The translations under genes and the position numbers were made by a program. The notes below the pieces were generated by a model. That model searched no databases. It saw only the letters and a program-made list of their open reading frames with translations, and was not told where the DNA came from. A stretch of 53,862 nucleotides of DNA from NCBI GenBank assembly GCA_016191165.1, contig JACPPF010000161.1, forward strand, positions 1 through 53,862, in the 5' to 3' direction. Positions 1 through 8,017 of this stretch are shown in pieces; the stretch's first letter is position 1; each line of letters begins with the position of its first letter. This DNA is from Planctomycetota bacterium (GTDB lineage: Bacteria; Planctomycetota; Planctomycetia; Gemmatales; Gemmataceae).

Positions 1-224
1 CCGTTCTTGCGACCCCCGCTTCTTGCGGGCTACGACGAGCCATGACCTGCCTCCTTGCAAGACCGTGGGCAGGCCGTAGCTTAACGCTGTCTGTATTTTC
101 CTGAAACGTCAAATCCCATCAATAAAGCGGGTGGTTGAATTCAAAGCGTGACGCCGCCCGCTGGCACGGAGCGCTCGCGGGCGGATGGGCCGGGACTTGA
201 TCGATCATGAGTTGGCGGATTGGT
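1..224. other. Window-edge non-coding stretch with a GC hairpin
   Basis: I see no convincing gene here. An 8-bp inverted repeat (154-161 CCGCCCGC, 177-184 GCGGGCGG, 15-nt loop) lies about 40 nt beyond the stop codon of the minus-strand basic protein that ends at 225. It could end the sigma-factor gene cluster, but there is no clear T-run, so that role is inferred from position. Confidence 0.35.
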
Positions 225-536
225 TTAGCGTGCGCCTTTTCCCTTGCCTTTTCCTTTTCCGCCTTTTTGTTGCATGTGCATTTGACCTTTGCCTTTTCCG
301 CCTTTTTTTTGCATCTTCATTTGACCTTTCCCTTTGCCTTTTCCGCCTTTTTGGTGCATCTGCCCTTTTTGTTTCCCCTTGCCTTTTTGTCGGGCCATCA
401 ACAATTTGCTCAGGGCCTGGTCGGGAACTTTCTGGATGGCGCGGTCGAGGCCTGCCGGCTGGGCCGGCGCGCTCTGCATCAGGCCAAGGGCAATCAAAAG
501 AAACCCGGACCCGATGCCGATACAAACGGTACGCAT
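225..536 (-). CDS. Small secreted Lys/Gly-rich repeat protein
   Basis: This 103-residue protein starts at the ATG at 536, behind a strong AGGGGGG ribosome-binding site; an in-frame extension upstream has no such site. A signal peptide (MRTVCIGIGSGFLLIALG) is followed by a short helical stretch with DRAIQKVPDQALSKLL. The second half is almost only Lys, Gly, Gln, Met and His, in three units of the pattern QM-(H/K)-x-(Q/K)-KGGKGKG. The charge is extremely positive. It is last in the minus-strand group headed by an ECF sigma factor, although 259 nt with an inverted repeat separate it from the gene before. Function is unknown; polyanion or metal binding (Met/His) are guesses from composition. The anti-sigma factor has a similar KGKG tail. 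Confidence 0.7.
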   Translation of the reverse strand: MRTVCIGIGSGFLLIALGLMQSAPAQPAGLDRAIQKVPDQALSKLLMARQKGKGKQKGQMHQKGGKGKGKGQMKMQKKGGKGKGQMHMQQKGGKGKGKGKGAR

Positions 537-618
537 ACCAATCCCCCCTGCCAATGATTGAGAAACAGGTTCGGGTTCAAATCCGTCGATTCTCGGAGAA
601 CCAACAATCAGCAAGCAA

Positions 619-678
619 CCGGGCTTGCCCCGGCGGTTAACCAGGGCGGATCGCGATGCACCGCCGGGACAAGCCCGG
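619..678. repeat. Imperfect inverted repeat, 19-bp arms
   Basis: Arms 619-637 and 660-678 match at 18 of 19 positions (CCGGGCTTGCCCCGGCGGT against its reverse complement) around a 22-nt loop. The element fills part of the 259-nt gap between two minus-strand genes. The rest of that gap (537-795) shows no gene. The sequence type resembles dispersed repeats of planctomycete genomes. Confidence 0.75.
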
Positions 679-795
679 CGGCTCGCTGTAATCTCGATTT
701 GCTGACAGCGCAACTTTCGCTTTGCGCTGCCTACTCGATTGGGTAGGGCTCCCCTTCGGGTCGCGCCCAAATGAACGATTCGTTTTTGACGTTGG

Positions 796-1629
796 CTACC
801 TGCTGGCGTCGGCTTGTTTGCCCATTTCATCCAGGCCGAGCATCTCCTGGATACCGGCCCAGGCTTCGCTTCGGGCGGCATGGAAAGCGTTGATCTGCTC
901 GGTCTCTCCCTTCTCCCAGTAGGCGCGCAGGGCAGTGGTTTGTTTGCGCAGCGTCTGGGCGTGGGCGCGAACTTTTTCGAGCGCCTTGCGGTCGTTCGGG
1001 TCGAGATCGAGTTTGGATACTTGGTCGAACTGGCCGTCCACGAGCGTCATCAGGCGGACGATGTTGGCCAGGGTTTTCTCCGCTTCGTCCAGTTTCAATT
1101 GCTCGCTCTCCACCGCGTCGGCCAGCAAGCCGATGTTGACGTAGGTCTGATAAAGATGTGCCGCCGCCATGCTGCCCAGCGCTTCCAGATAGGCGTCGTT
1201 GGCCGGGGCCGGGGCCTTGGCGAACGGTCGAACGGCTGGCTTGCTTTGGGGATCGGCAATCTTCAGCAACGCCAGTTTGGTTTGCGCGCGTGCGAACCCA
1301 TCCTTTTTGGTCGGCGCTGGCGCAGGGTGTGCCACCGGCAAGCCATCGGCGGATTTTTCCGGCGCGGCCACAGGCGACTCGGTTGCGGCTGGCTCGGCGA
1401 AGAGTCGGACATGCCATGCGACGCCCACGGCAAGTAGACCGAGGACGGTCAACAGACCCAAGACGCCAACTTTGCGCGCGCCCGAGCGAGATCGCGTCGG
1501 GGCCTCGGGTTCCGCCTCGGGGGAATCATCCGATTGCGGCGGCTTTCGTTTCTCGGGCAGCGCCGTTGCTTCCGGCGCCCGATGAGGCAAGGCCGTGGGA
1601 TAGCTTTTGGATTTCTTGTCGGCGTTCAT
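796..1629 (-). CDS. Single-pass membrane protein with coiled-coil C-terminus
   Basis: This protein has 277 residues. A basic, proline-rich cytoplasmic N-terminus (1-52) precedes one membrane helix (about 53-75, VGVLGLLTVLGLLAVGVAW), an Ala/Pro/Lys linker and a helical extracytoplasmic domain (about 130-277) with heptad-like Leu/Ala spacing. Its start codon overlaps the stop of the preceding 566-residue protein gene by 4 nt (ATGA), so the two are probably translationally coupled. No family was recognised. Because it sits behind a sigma/anti-sigma pair, it may take part in envelope sensing or be a regulon member; that is inference. Confidence 0.75.
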   Translation of the reverse strand: MNADKKSKSYPTALPHRAPEATALPEKRKPPQSDDSPEAEPEAPTRSRSGARKVGVLGLLTVLGLLAVGVAWHVRLFAEPAATESPVAAPEKSADGLPVAHPAPAPTKKDGFARAQTKLALLKIADPQSKPAVRPFAKAPAPANDAYLEALGSMAAAHLYQTYVNIGLLADAVESEQLKLDEAEKTLANIVRLMTLVDGQFDQVSKLDLDPNDRKALEKVRAHAQTLRKQTTALRAYWEKGETEQINAFHAARSEAWAGIQEMLGLDEMGKQADASR

Positions 1630-3326
1630 CGGCGTCTCCCCGTGGTTCGTGCTTGCGCCATGCCTCGCTGGAACGCCACCGGACGTTGAGCAACCATCGG
1701 TTGAGGCCGATTCATTTTCTGTTGCTGGGGCGCCCGGGCCTGAGCCGGTGCGAACTGACGTGGAAACCCTTGCTTCAGGTTGGCGGGGCGATTCGCTGGC
1801 ATCCGGTTGGCCTGTTGCGGCGATTTCTTTTGGGCGGCGAAGCTGGCTTTCTGGACGTTTGCTTTTTTCATACCCGGCGCCAGGTTTCTGCCGGCTTTGA
1901 GGTTTTGCGATGCACCCTTCTTGTTGGCGGCAATTCGCGCTGGACCTTTTTGGGTCGGCATTCGGAGCCCGTTGTTCTTGAGCTGGCTTTTGGCAGCGAT
2001 CTGCCCTGGACCTTTGGCCGCCCCGCCTTTTTTGGCGAAGGCTTTATTCCCGCTGGAGGCCCCGGGGCGGGCGTGAGCGAATTTCCCGTCACATTTCACG
2101 AGGCCGACCGGTCGGTTGCCAGCTTTGGCGCCGACGCCTTTGGTTCGATTTCCCAGATTTGCGTTTCGTGTTGGCCCATTCTTGCGAGCGCCAGGAGCCT
2201 TGGCGAGGGCTTTTTGGCCGAGGCAGGCGCCGGGATTACGGGCCTGGCCTCCCGCTTTTTTGGTGTTTTGGGCTGCGCCGCGGATGTTGCCCACCGCGCG
2301 TTGTCCTTTGGCCTGGCCGCTGCCCGCATTCTTGACGCCGCAGTGATGAGCAGCCGACTTCGCTCCGGCCTGCTTGGCGTTGCCGCGGGTTGGATTGGAT
2401 TTTGCGTTGACGTTCTTGGCCCTGGCGGTATTGCCGGCTCGGCCTTCCTTGGTCAGTGCTTGACCATCGCGCTTGAAATGGCCGCGATGTTTTTCGCGTG
2501 ACACCACGACGTTAACATCGATGTGTACGCACATTTTGACGGCCGATTGTATCCCGCCCTGGAGGGGGCTACGTTGCCTGGCGGTTCGGCCGACTGGCTG
2601 TCGACGGGGTTGGTTGGGAAAGGCGTTCGTCTTGGTTTTTCCGGCGTTCCTGGCCAGGGCGCCCTGACCGAGATTGGCCCCGGGTCCCTGCCTCTTGGGG
2701 CCCGTGTTTCTCGCCGAGCCAAAATTACCTTTACCCCTGATTTTCCCTTTGTTGTTGTTGGACGCCAGGCCATTCTGCTGGCGAACATTCTTTGCCTTCA
2801 CGTGCGCGCCCCTGGCTCCGTTTGCTCCTCCATCGGGCTTGGCCTTACAATCGCAGCCGTGGTCTTTGCCACCCGGAGTGGACCGTTGGGCGTTTTGGCC
2901 CCCTCCCTTGTGCCAACCTTTGCCCGCATGTCCACCGTTTCCATGACCGTGTTGCCCACGCCCGGTCAGACCTAGCAGGAGCTGGTGCAACGCTTGATTC
3001 AGGTGATTTACCGTGGGTCTGGGGAGGTCGTCTTGGACTGCCTCCTTGAGCATGCCAAACACGTCATGGATCATATCCATCAAGCCAGGTTCGCTACCAG
3101 GAGCCAGGGCGGCGCCGCCTTTTTTTCCTTTTTGGGTCTTCGCGTTTTTTGGAATAGCCGCTTTTTGTTTCCCGGCCTTGGCGGCGGCCGGCTTCTTGCC
3201 AGCTTTCAGGCCCGCGTTCAACGGACTGTTTTTCCGCTGTTGCGCCTGGACCAGACCGAGTGCGCAGAAAAAACCAGCGCTTGCCAGCACCAGTGCCAGC
3301 CAACCCGTGTGGGTACGAGGCAGCAT
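1626..3326 (-). CDS. Secreted, strongly basic low-complexity protein
   Basis: This protein has 566 residues. The start at 3326 is chosen because AAAGGAG lies just upstream and a clear signal peptide follows (WLALVLASAGFFCALGLVQA); the open frame begins 18 codons earlier without support. After the signal comes a Lys/Ala-rich region, a short ordinary helical segment near residues 75-110 (MDMIHDVFGMLKEAV, then HLNQALHQLLLGLTGRG), a His/Gly-rich patch, and about 440 residues dominated by Asn, Gly, Ala, Lys, Gln and Arg with almost no acidic residues. It may bind an acidic polymer or nucleic acid outside the membrane, but no domain supports a specific role. It lies directly downstream of the anti-sigma gene. 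Confidence 0.75.
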   Translation of the reverse strand: MLPRTHTGWLALVLASAGFFCALGLVQAQQRKNSPLNAGLKAGKKPAAAKAGKQKAAIPKNAKTQKGKKGGAALAPGSEPGLMDMIHDVFGMLKEAVQDDLPRPTVNHLNQALHQLLLGLTGRGQHGHGNGGHAGKGWHKGGGQNAQRSTPGGKDHGCDCKAKPDGGANGARGAHVKAKNVRQQNGLASNNNKGKIRGKGNFGSARNTGPKRQGPGANLGQGALARNAGKTKTNAFPNQPRRQPVGRTARQRSPLQGGIQSAVKMCVHIDVNVVVSREKHRGHFKRDGQALTKEGRAGNTARAKNVNAKSNPTRGNAKQAGAKSAAHHCGVKNAGSGQAKGQRAVGNIRGAAQNTKKAGGQARNPGACLGQKALAKAPGARKNGPTRNANLGNRTKGVGAKAGNRPVGLVKCDGKFAHARPGASSGNKAFAKKGGAAKGPGQIAAKSQLKNNGLRMPTQKGPARIAANKKGASQNLKAGRNLAPGMKKANVQKASFAAQKKSPQQANRMPANRPANLKQGFPRQFAPAQARAPQQQKMNRPQPMVAQRPVAFQRGMAQARTTGRRR

Positions 3327-3420
3327 GGGATACGCTCCTTTATTCGGGAGTTCATGACGAGATTCAGATAAGGGACGCACGTGGTCGGGATTTGTTGGAA
3401 GAATTCCGGATTTTGATTTT

Positions 3421-4821
3421 TCACGAAATGATGCGGTCCGAGCCTGAGCGCCAGCAAAGGGCTACTTTGGGCTCTTGTCCTTCGCTGGCGTTCAGGCTCG
3501 GATGAACCCTGGGCGCCGGGATCACGCTGGAGGAGCGTCCGGACTGGCCCCCTTTGCCCTTCGATTTGCCTTTCCCCTTGTTGTTGCCCCGGCTTTTCTC
3601 CCAACCTTTTTTGGTCGGGCGGACCGCGCGTTGGAAGCTCGATTGCCCGGCACTGGAGACGGCTTCCATGTGCTTTTCCATTTCGCCCACCGTCTGATCG
3701 GCGTCGCGCAGAATCCGGTCCATCTTGAGTCGAGTCTGGGCGGGCGGCTCGAGGGCGTTCCCGCTTTCCAGCGGCACGTAGACGCCGAAGCGAATCATGC
3801 TCCCGAACTGTTGCCCCGGATCCCCTTCTTTCGTCTCCGGGTTGTCAGCCAGCTGGAGCTTCACGTACGGCATCAGGCGTTGCACGCAATCGGAGCAGCG
3901 ATCGGCCTTGATGACCGGGTCGGTCTCCGAACTGTACGCAATCGCGAACTGAACCAGCGCCACGGTCGCCGGCACCGCCTCGGTGTCCCGCCATTTCGGT
4001 GTCGCGCCTGGAACGGGCAATGGCTTGCCATTGCTGGCTACCTCGATCGTCGCCAGTGCGATGCTCCGCAGCGACGCGCGATGTTGCTCCAGCACCTTTG
4101 CCGTCTTGGGGCCGCCTTCCACCGGCTCCGCCATCTTGCGCAGACGAAGTTTGGCCACCGCCTCGAGCATCGGCCGATCCGTCGCGGGGGCCCGCGCCAG
4201 CTGCACCAGCACCCCCTGATGAAGAAGTTGCGAGTACAGGTCGATCGTCATCGGCAAATAATCGCGTGGCCCCTGGTCGATCAGCTTGATCGCATGTTGT
4301 CGACAATCGTCCGCCATGTCGAGCAACGTTTCCAGGCGATCCTTCGCCTGGGCTGACTGGACGAGCTGGGCGTTACGTTTTAGCAACAGGGCGGTCAGCC
4401 CCCGCTCGGCGCTGGCGTGAACCGTGACGATCCTGTCGCGGACGACTTCCACGGTGCCTGTCTTTTCGCTGGAATCAACCCCTTCGGGTGAGGCGTCCCA
4501 TGACTTGCCCAGCAGCCAGCCAATCGCCACGAGCGCCGCGGCCGCTCCGACATAGGAACCCCAACGCCACCATCGGGCCGGAGGCTTTGGCGCCGGGGTC
4601 GCCGTTTGCGGTGTTTGTTCCAGCCGTTCAAACAGTTGTGCGATCGGCCGATCGTTTTTCGGCAGACTCGTCAGCTGGTTGACCTGCTGATCGATTTGCC
4701 GTAGCTGGGATTGCACCTTCTGGCAGTCTGCACATTGCTGCAAATGCCCGACGACGTCCACCGGCCAGGCGGCGTTTGGCTGGAACGAGTACAACCAGTA
4801 TTGGGCCTCACGACATTTCAT
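3421..4821 (-). CDS. Zinc-finger anti-sigma factor with Lys/Gly-rich tail
   Basis: This 466-residue protein opens with a zf-HC2-type anti-sigma domain: Cys3, His26, Cys30 and Cys33 (HLQQCADC) can bind zinc. One membrane helix follows at about 83-106 (YVGAAAALVAIGWLLG). The rest is a large extracytoplasmic part of helical repeats, then a basic tail near residue 410 (NNKGKGKSKGKGG). In this family the N-terminal domain holds the cognate ECF sigma factor at the membrane until a signal arrives. The start codon overlaps the sigma gene stop by 4 nt, so the two products are probably made in step. The long outer domain suggests that an envelope signal or complex is sensed. The KGKG tail resembles the small basic protein encoded at 225-536. 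Confidence 0.88.
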   Translation of the reverse strand: MKCREAQYWLYSFQPNAAWPVDVVGHLQQCADCQKVQSQLRQIDQQVNQLTSLPKNDRPIAQLFERLEQTPQTATPAPKPPARWWRWGSYVGAAAALVAIGWLLGKSWDASPEGVDSSEKTGTVEVVRDRIVTVHASAERGLTALLLKRNAQLVQSAQAKDRLETLLDMADDCRQHAIKLIDQGPRDYLPMTIDLYSQLLHQGVLVQLARAPATDRPMLEAVAKLRLRKMAEPVEGGPKTAKVLEQHRASLRSIALATIEVASNGKPLPVPGATPKWRDTEAVPATVALVQFAIAYSSETDPVIKADRCSDCVQRLMPYVKLQLADNPETKEGDPGQQFGSMIRFGVYVPLESGNALEPPAQTRLKMDRILRDADQTVGEMEKHMEAVSSAGQSSFQRAVRPTKKGWEKSRGNNKGKGKSKGKGGQSGRSSSVIPAPRVHPSLNASEGQEPKVALCWRSGSDRIIS

Positions 4822-5378
4822 GCGTCACGACAATGCAGGTAAGAGTTCATCATTTGCAACAGGCTTTGCCGGGCCTTACAAACGCGCCAGCGGGCGGTTT
4901 CCTCGCTGACTCCCAAGATCTCGGCGATTTCCGAGTACGGCAATTCTTGCTGGGTCCAGAGCAGATACGCCGCTCGGAACTTCGCGGGCAGCAGGTCCAG
5001 CGCGTCCTGCAATTTCTCCTGGGCCTCGTTGCCGATGATTTCCGTCAACGGTCCGGCCTCTTTGGAAGGAATCGCCAACCCCAGGGGAACTTTCCGTTGG
5101 ACGCGAGACCGGCGGCGCGCATCGAGCCAGCAATGTCGGGCGATGCGAAAGAGCCAGACGCGGAAAGTGGCGGCCTCGCGCAGGTTTGGCAGGGCGGTCC
5201 ACGCTTTCAGGAACGTTTCCTGGGCGACATCCTCCGCGAGGTGTTGCTTGCCTGTCAATCCGTACAGCCAACGGCGCACGTTCTCCCAGTAGGCATCGAC
5301 GAGGCGCGCAAACGCCTCGCGGTCACCCTGGCTTGCTTGCCGAACCCAGGTACTCTCCTCGAGAGGTGGGACGTTCAT
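4818..5378 (-). CDS. ECF RNA polymerase sigma factor
   Basis: The length, 186 residues, is normal for an ECF (group 4) sigma factor. Region 2 is clear (AFARLVDAYWENVRRWLYG, then HLAEDVAQETFLKAW and WLFRIARHCWLDARRR). Region 4 carries a helix-turn-helix (LPYSEIAEILGVSEETARWR) followed by KARQSLL. AAGGCGAG precedes the ATG. It is first in a minus-strand group with the zinc-finger anti-sigma factor and three envelope proteins, which are candidate targets. ECF factors often control their own operon. GGAACTT at 5453-5447 on this strand looks like an ECF -35 element, but I found no good -10 at the usual distance. Confidence 0.95.
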   Translation of the reverse strand: MNVPPLEESTWVRQASQGDREAFARLVDAYWENVRRWLYGLTGKQHLAEDVAQETFLKAWTALPNLREAATFRVWLFRIARHCWLDARRRSRVQRKVPLGLAIPSKEAGPLTEIIGNEAQEKLQDALDLLPAKFRAAYLLWTQQELPYSEIAEILGVSEETARWRVCKARQSLLQMMNSYLHCRDA

Positions 5379-5574
5379 CTACTCGCCTTGGGTGTTTTGA
5401 TGTAATAAGACGCCGCCGACGGTAATTTGTTGGGAAAAAAGAGAAAAAGTTCCCCACCCGCCGAATCGGCGTATATTCTACTGGAAAACGCCGCCCTTGC
5501 TATGCCGCTTGCGGCCTGGCGCTCGCATTACGCCGCGCGACCGCCAGGCCGCAATCGGCAAACACAGGAATAAC
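5379..5574. promoter_or_regulatory. Divergent intergenic region, sigma operon / aminotransferase
   Basis: This region separates two divergent transcription units, so it must hold both promoters. Visible candidates are GGAACTT (5447-5453, minus strand; ECF -35-like), TATATT (5472-5477, plus strand; -10-like), a small palindrome CGCCGA-A-TCGGCG (5459-5471) and the family A repeat at 5504-5559. None is certain. Confidence 0.3.
5504..5559. repeat. Palindromic repeat, family A (copy 1)
   Basis: Arms 5504-5521 (GCCGCTTGCGGCCTGGCG) and 5542-5559 pair at 17 of 18 positions around 20 nt. Related copies are at 11424-11479 and 13327-13382. The element ends 15 nt before the aminotransferase start, so it would lie in its 5' leader. 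Confidence 0.85.
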
Positions 5575-6819
5575 ATGACCACTACCCTCAGCCAGTTTGC
5601 CCGCGGGCTCTCCACGGAAACCGCGTTCGACGTGCTCGCCGTCGCCAAGCGCTTGAAGGCGCAAGGCAAGGACGTGATTGAACTCCAGATCGGCGACAGC
5701 CCCTACCCCAGCGCGACCCATGCCCTCGAAGCCGGCATCGCCGCGATCAACGCCGGGCAGACTCACTACTGCCCCTCGATGGGCCTGATGAGCTTTCGCG
5801 AAACGGTGGCCGCCAACTACAAGAAAGAATACGGCATCGCCATCGGCCCGGAGAATGTCGTCGTCGGCCCCGGCGCGAAGGTGTTCGAGCAATTTTTCTG
5901 CGAAGCGTTCCTTGATGCTGGCGATGAGGTCCTCGTGTTCAGCCCTGCGTTCCCGACTTACGCCCCGAACATCGAACGCCGCGGGGGCGTCATCGTCACG
6001 TCGCACCTGAAACAGGAGCACGCCTTTCGGCCCAACCTGCACGACATCGAAGATTTCGTCAAACGCCCAAGGGCCAAGGCGATCTTCCTCAACAGTCCGC
6101 ACAACCCGACCGGCGGGGTTGCCACCGAGGGCGACCTCAAGGCGATTGCCAACCTCGTGCGCGGCAAAAACCTCGCGATCTTTTCCGATGAGCCCTACAA
6201 CCACATGGTCTGGACCGGCAAACATTTTCCGATGCTCGGCCAGCCGGGCATTCTCGACCAAACGGTAGCGTGCTACACGTTCAGCAAATCGTACAGCATG
6301 TCCGGCTGGCGGCTCGGCTACGCCGTCAGCAGTCCGCGCGTCATCGACGCGATTGGCAAGATGATCAACACATCGCTTTCCTGCGTGCCGCCGATCGTGC
6401 AACTCGCCGGCGAAGCCGCCCTCAAAAACGACGCTCAAGAGCGCGACGACGTGATGCAGCGTTTCAAAAAGAAGGTCGAGTTGCTGGTGGAAGAGCTCCT
6501 CGGCGTGCCCGGCGTGGGCGTCATCATGCCGGCCGGCACGTTCTACGTCTTCCCGAACGTGGCGCCAATCTGCATGAAGCTCGGCATCACCTCGCACGGC
6601 CTGGCCATGTTCCTGCTCGAAGCCGCCGACGACAAACTCGGCGTCGCGTGCCTGGGCGGCGAATGCTTCGGCCCGGCAGGGAAGGGCTTCCTGCGTTTCA
6701 GTTGTGCGGAGCCGGACGAGCGATTGGTGCAAGCGGTGGCATTCTTCAGGGACGCGGTGAAGCGCGTGGAGCGCGTGGAGGCGTATTTGAAGGAGCATGG
6801 GAAGTTTCGGCTACAATAA
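5575..6819 (+). CDS. PLP-dependent class I/II aminotransferase
   Basis: This 414-residue fold-type I aminotransferase contains the PLP lysine motif SKSYSMSGWRLGY (Lys238), the NSPHNPTGG cofactor/substrate loop (173-181) and SDEPYNHMVW with the PLP-binding Asp. These are typical of aspartate aminotransferase-like enzymes, which move an amino group between an amino acid and a 2-oxo acid in the cytoplasm. The exact substrate cannot be told from sequence; aspartate, alanine or LL-diaminopimelate-type substrates are possible. The start at 5575 follows ACAGGAATAAC; the frame is open 26 codons upstream but that part runs through the palindromic repeat. The genes after it (restriction-modification) are unrelated. 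Confidence 0.92.
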   Translation: MTTTLSQFARGLSTETAFDVLAVAKRLKAQGKDVIELQIGDSPYPSATHALEAGIAAINAGQTHYCPSMGLMSFRETVAANYKKEYGIAIGPENVVVGPGAKVFEQFFCEAFLDAGDEVLVFSPAFPTYAPNIERRGGVIVTSHLKQEHAFRPNLHDIEDFVKRPRAKAIFLNSPHNPTGGVATEGDLKAIANLVRGKNLAIFSDEPYNHMVWTGKHFPMLGQPGILDQTVACYTFSKSYSMSGWRLGYAVSSPRVIDAIGKMINTSLSCVPPIVQLAGEAALKNDAQERDDVMQRFKKKVELLVEELLGVPGVGVIMPAGTFYVFPNVAPICMKLGITSHGLAMFLLEAADDKLGVACLGGECFGPAGKGFLRFSCAEPDERLVQAVAFFRDAVKRVERVEAYLKEHGKFRLQ

Positions 6820-6868
6820 TAAAGGATGTCAATTTCACAGGCGATGAAGCAACCCGAAATCGAGCGAT

Positions 6869-8017
6869 ATGATGGCCTATGGATCCGTTGACCAACTTCA
6901 GAAGGCATTGACGCGGGACGTCTTCCATTATGCAAAAGATGCCAAAAAAGCGGCGGGACGCGCGCTCGGCACACTCGTGGAAATCATTACGTTCTACGCC
7001 TTGAAGGCGTGGGGGCTGGAAAAGAACGTCGCGATCGAACGGCCCTTGCCGGAGTTCGCCAATGACGACATTACACATAATGTCGAATACAGCCTTCATC
7101 CGTCGACCTCGACTGCCGAGCTCGAATTCCATCGCGACGCGCTACCTCTAACGGCGCGAAAGATCCTACGGAACAAGCAATTTGCTCCGTTTGCCATTCC
7201 TGCCGAGTCATTGAAAAAGGGAAAAACCTTGTTGAGCAAGAAGCTCATCCTCCGCAATTCGTGCAGCATCTGCGAGCTTGGGCCTATTTTTCTGAATGCG
7301 TACTTGGGCACCATGGGCGAGGACACAGGCAAATATGACGTGATGTCACTTCACCGGCGCCCATTCGCCATTTTCGAATGCAAACGCGTTGGGATCGAGG
7401 AAGGAACACGGAAGGGGCCACAGACGATCGAAAAGGCAAAACAAGGCGCCTATGTGGCACGAACGGTTTCGGCGTTGCAGAAGATCAGGCTGTCGGATGG
7501 CTCAATGGGCGGGTTCATTCAGAAACGTGACGGTGTCTTCCGGCATGGAGATTATTACGAACTGATGGCCGAAGTCATCGGCTCGAATGATCCGGATTTG
7601 CTTGCTCGCTTTATCCTCACCGTTGGTGTCGTCAGTAACCACGGAAATTGGTTCACATCCGAAAATCACAACAAGGAGTTGAAGGTGCTGGCCCAGTCTT
7701 ACGATTGGCTGCTCTTCCTGACCGACGCGGGAATCGGCCAGTTTATTGAGGAGCTTCTCTTGCACCCGGCTAAGGAGTTGGAACCGGCAAGAGAGGCTTT
7801 TCTCGCGAGTTACACGGGAAAAAAGGGCGTCAACCGGTTCACGAAGGTCAAGATTGCTCTTTCTGCGGACGCGGCATTGCAGTCTTTTTTTTCGGCCCGT
7901 ATCCAAGCCATCGAGGGCTGGTTCAATGTTATTGCTCCGCCGTCCAAGGGCCTCGCCGTTCTGAAGGAGGAATTGCAAACCTTGAGAAGCAAAAACTGGA
8001 AGGAGTTGCACAAATGA
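6869..8017 (+). CDS. Probable type II restriction endonuclease (PD-(D/E)xK)
   Basis: This protein has 382 residues. I do not recognise a named family. Asp157 (KYDV) followed by FAIFECK (Glu170, Lys172) has the spacing and hydrophobic strand of a PD-(D/E)xK nuclease core, and conserved-looking Cys residues lie at 132-135 (CSIC). The gene overlaps a Dam-family DNA adenine methyltransferase gene by 4 nt (ATGA), the arrangement expected for a type II restriction-modification pair in which this enzyme cuts unmodified DNA. The target site is unknown. The start is uncertain: two ATGs (6869, 6872) lack a good ribosome-binding site, and an overlapping 21-codon frame at 6826-6891 runs into it. Parts of the gene are visibly less GC-rich than the neighbours, which fits horizontal transfer. 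Confidence 0.7.
   Translation: MMAYGSVDQLQKALTRDVFHYAKDAKKAAGRALGTLVEIITFYALKAWGLEKNVAIERPLPEFANDDITHNVEYSLHPSTSTAELEFHRDALPLTARKILRNKQFAPFAIPAESLKKGKTLLSKKLILRNSCSICELGPIFLNAYLGTMGEDTGKYDVMSLHRRPFAIFECKRVGIEEGTRKGPQTIEKAKQGAYVARTVSALQKIRLSDGSMGGFIQKRDGVFRHGDYYELMAEVIGSNDPDLLARFILTVGVVSNHGNWFTSENHNKELKVLAQSYDWLLFLTDAGIGQFIEELLLHPAKELEPAREAFLASYTGKKGVNRFTKVKIALSADAALQSFFSARIQAIEGWFNVIAPPSKGLAVLKEELQTLRSKNWKELHK

Noticed and set aside
566-600. GGTTCAAATCC, like a tRNA T-loop
   Set aside because: No matching T stem, acceptor stem or anticodon arm can be formed around it; a chance match.
205-640. Plus- and minus-strand open frames overlapping the small basic protein
   Set aside because: They are shadows of a low-complexity gene. 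The minus-strand frame from 536 alone has a signal peptide and a strong ribosome-binding site.
1158-2501. Long plus-strand open frame (447 codons)
   Set aside because: It is the antisense of the basic low-complexity genes, whose composition suppresses stops on the other strand. It has no domains or ribosome-binding site.
5411-5453. ECF autoregulatory promoter upstream of the sigma gene
   Set aside because: GGAACTT is present, but the nearest GTC-type -10 lies about 26 nt away instead of about 16, so I do not call a promoter.
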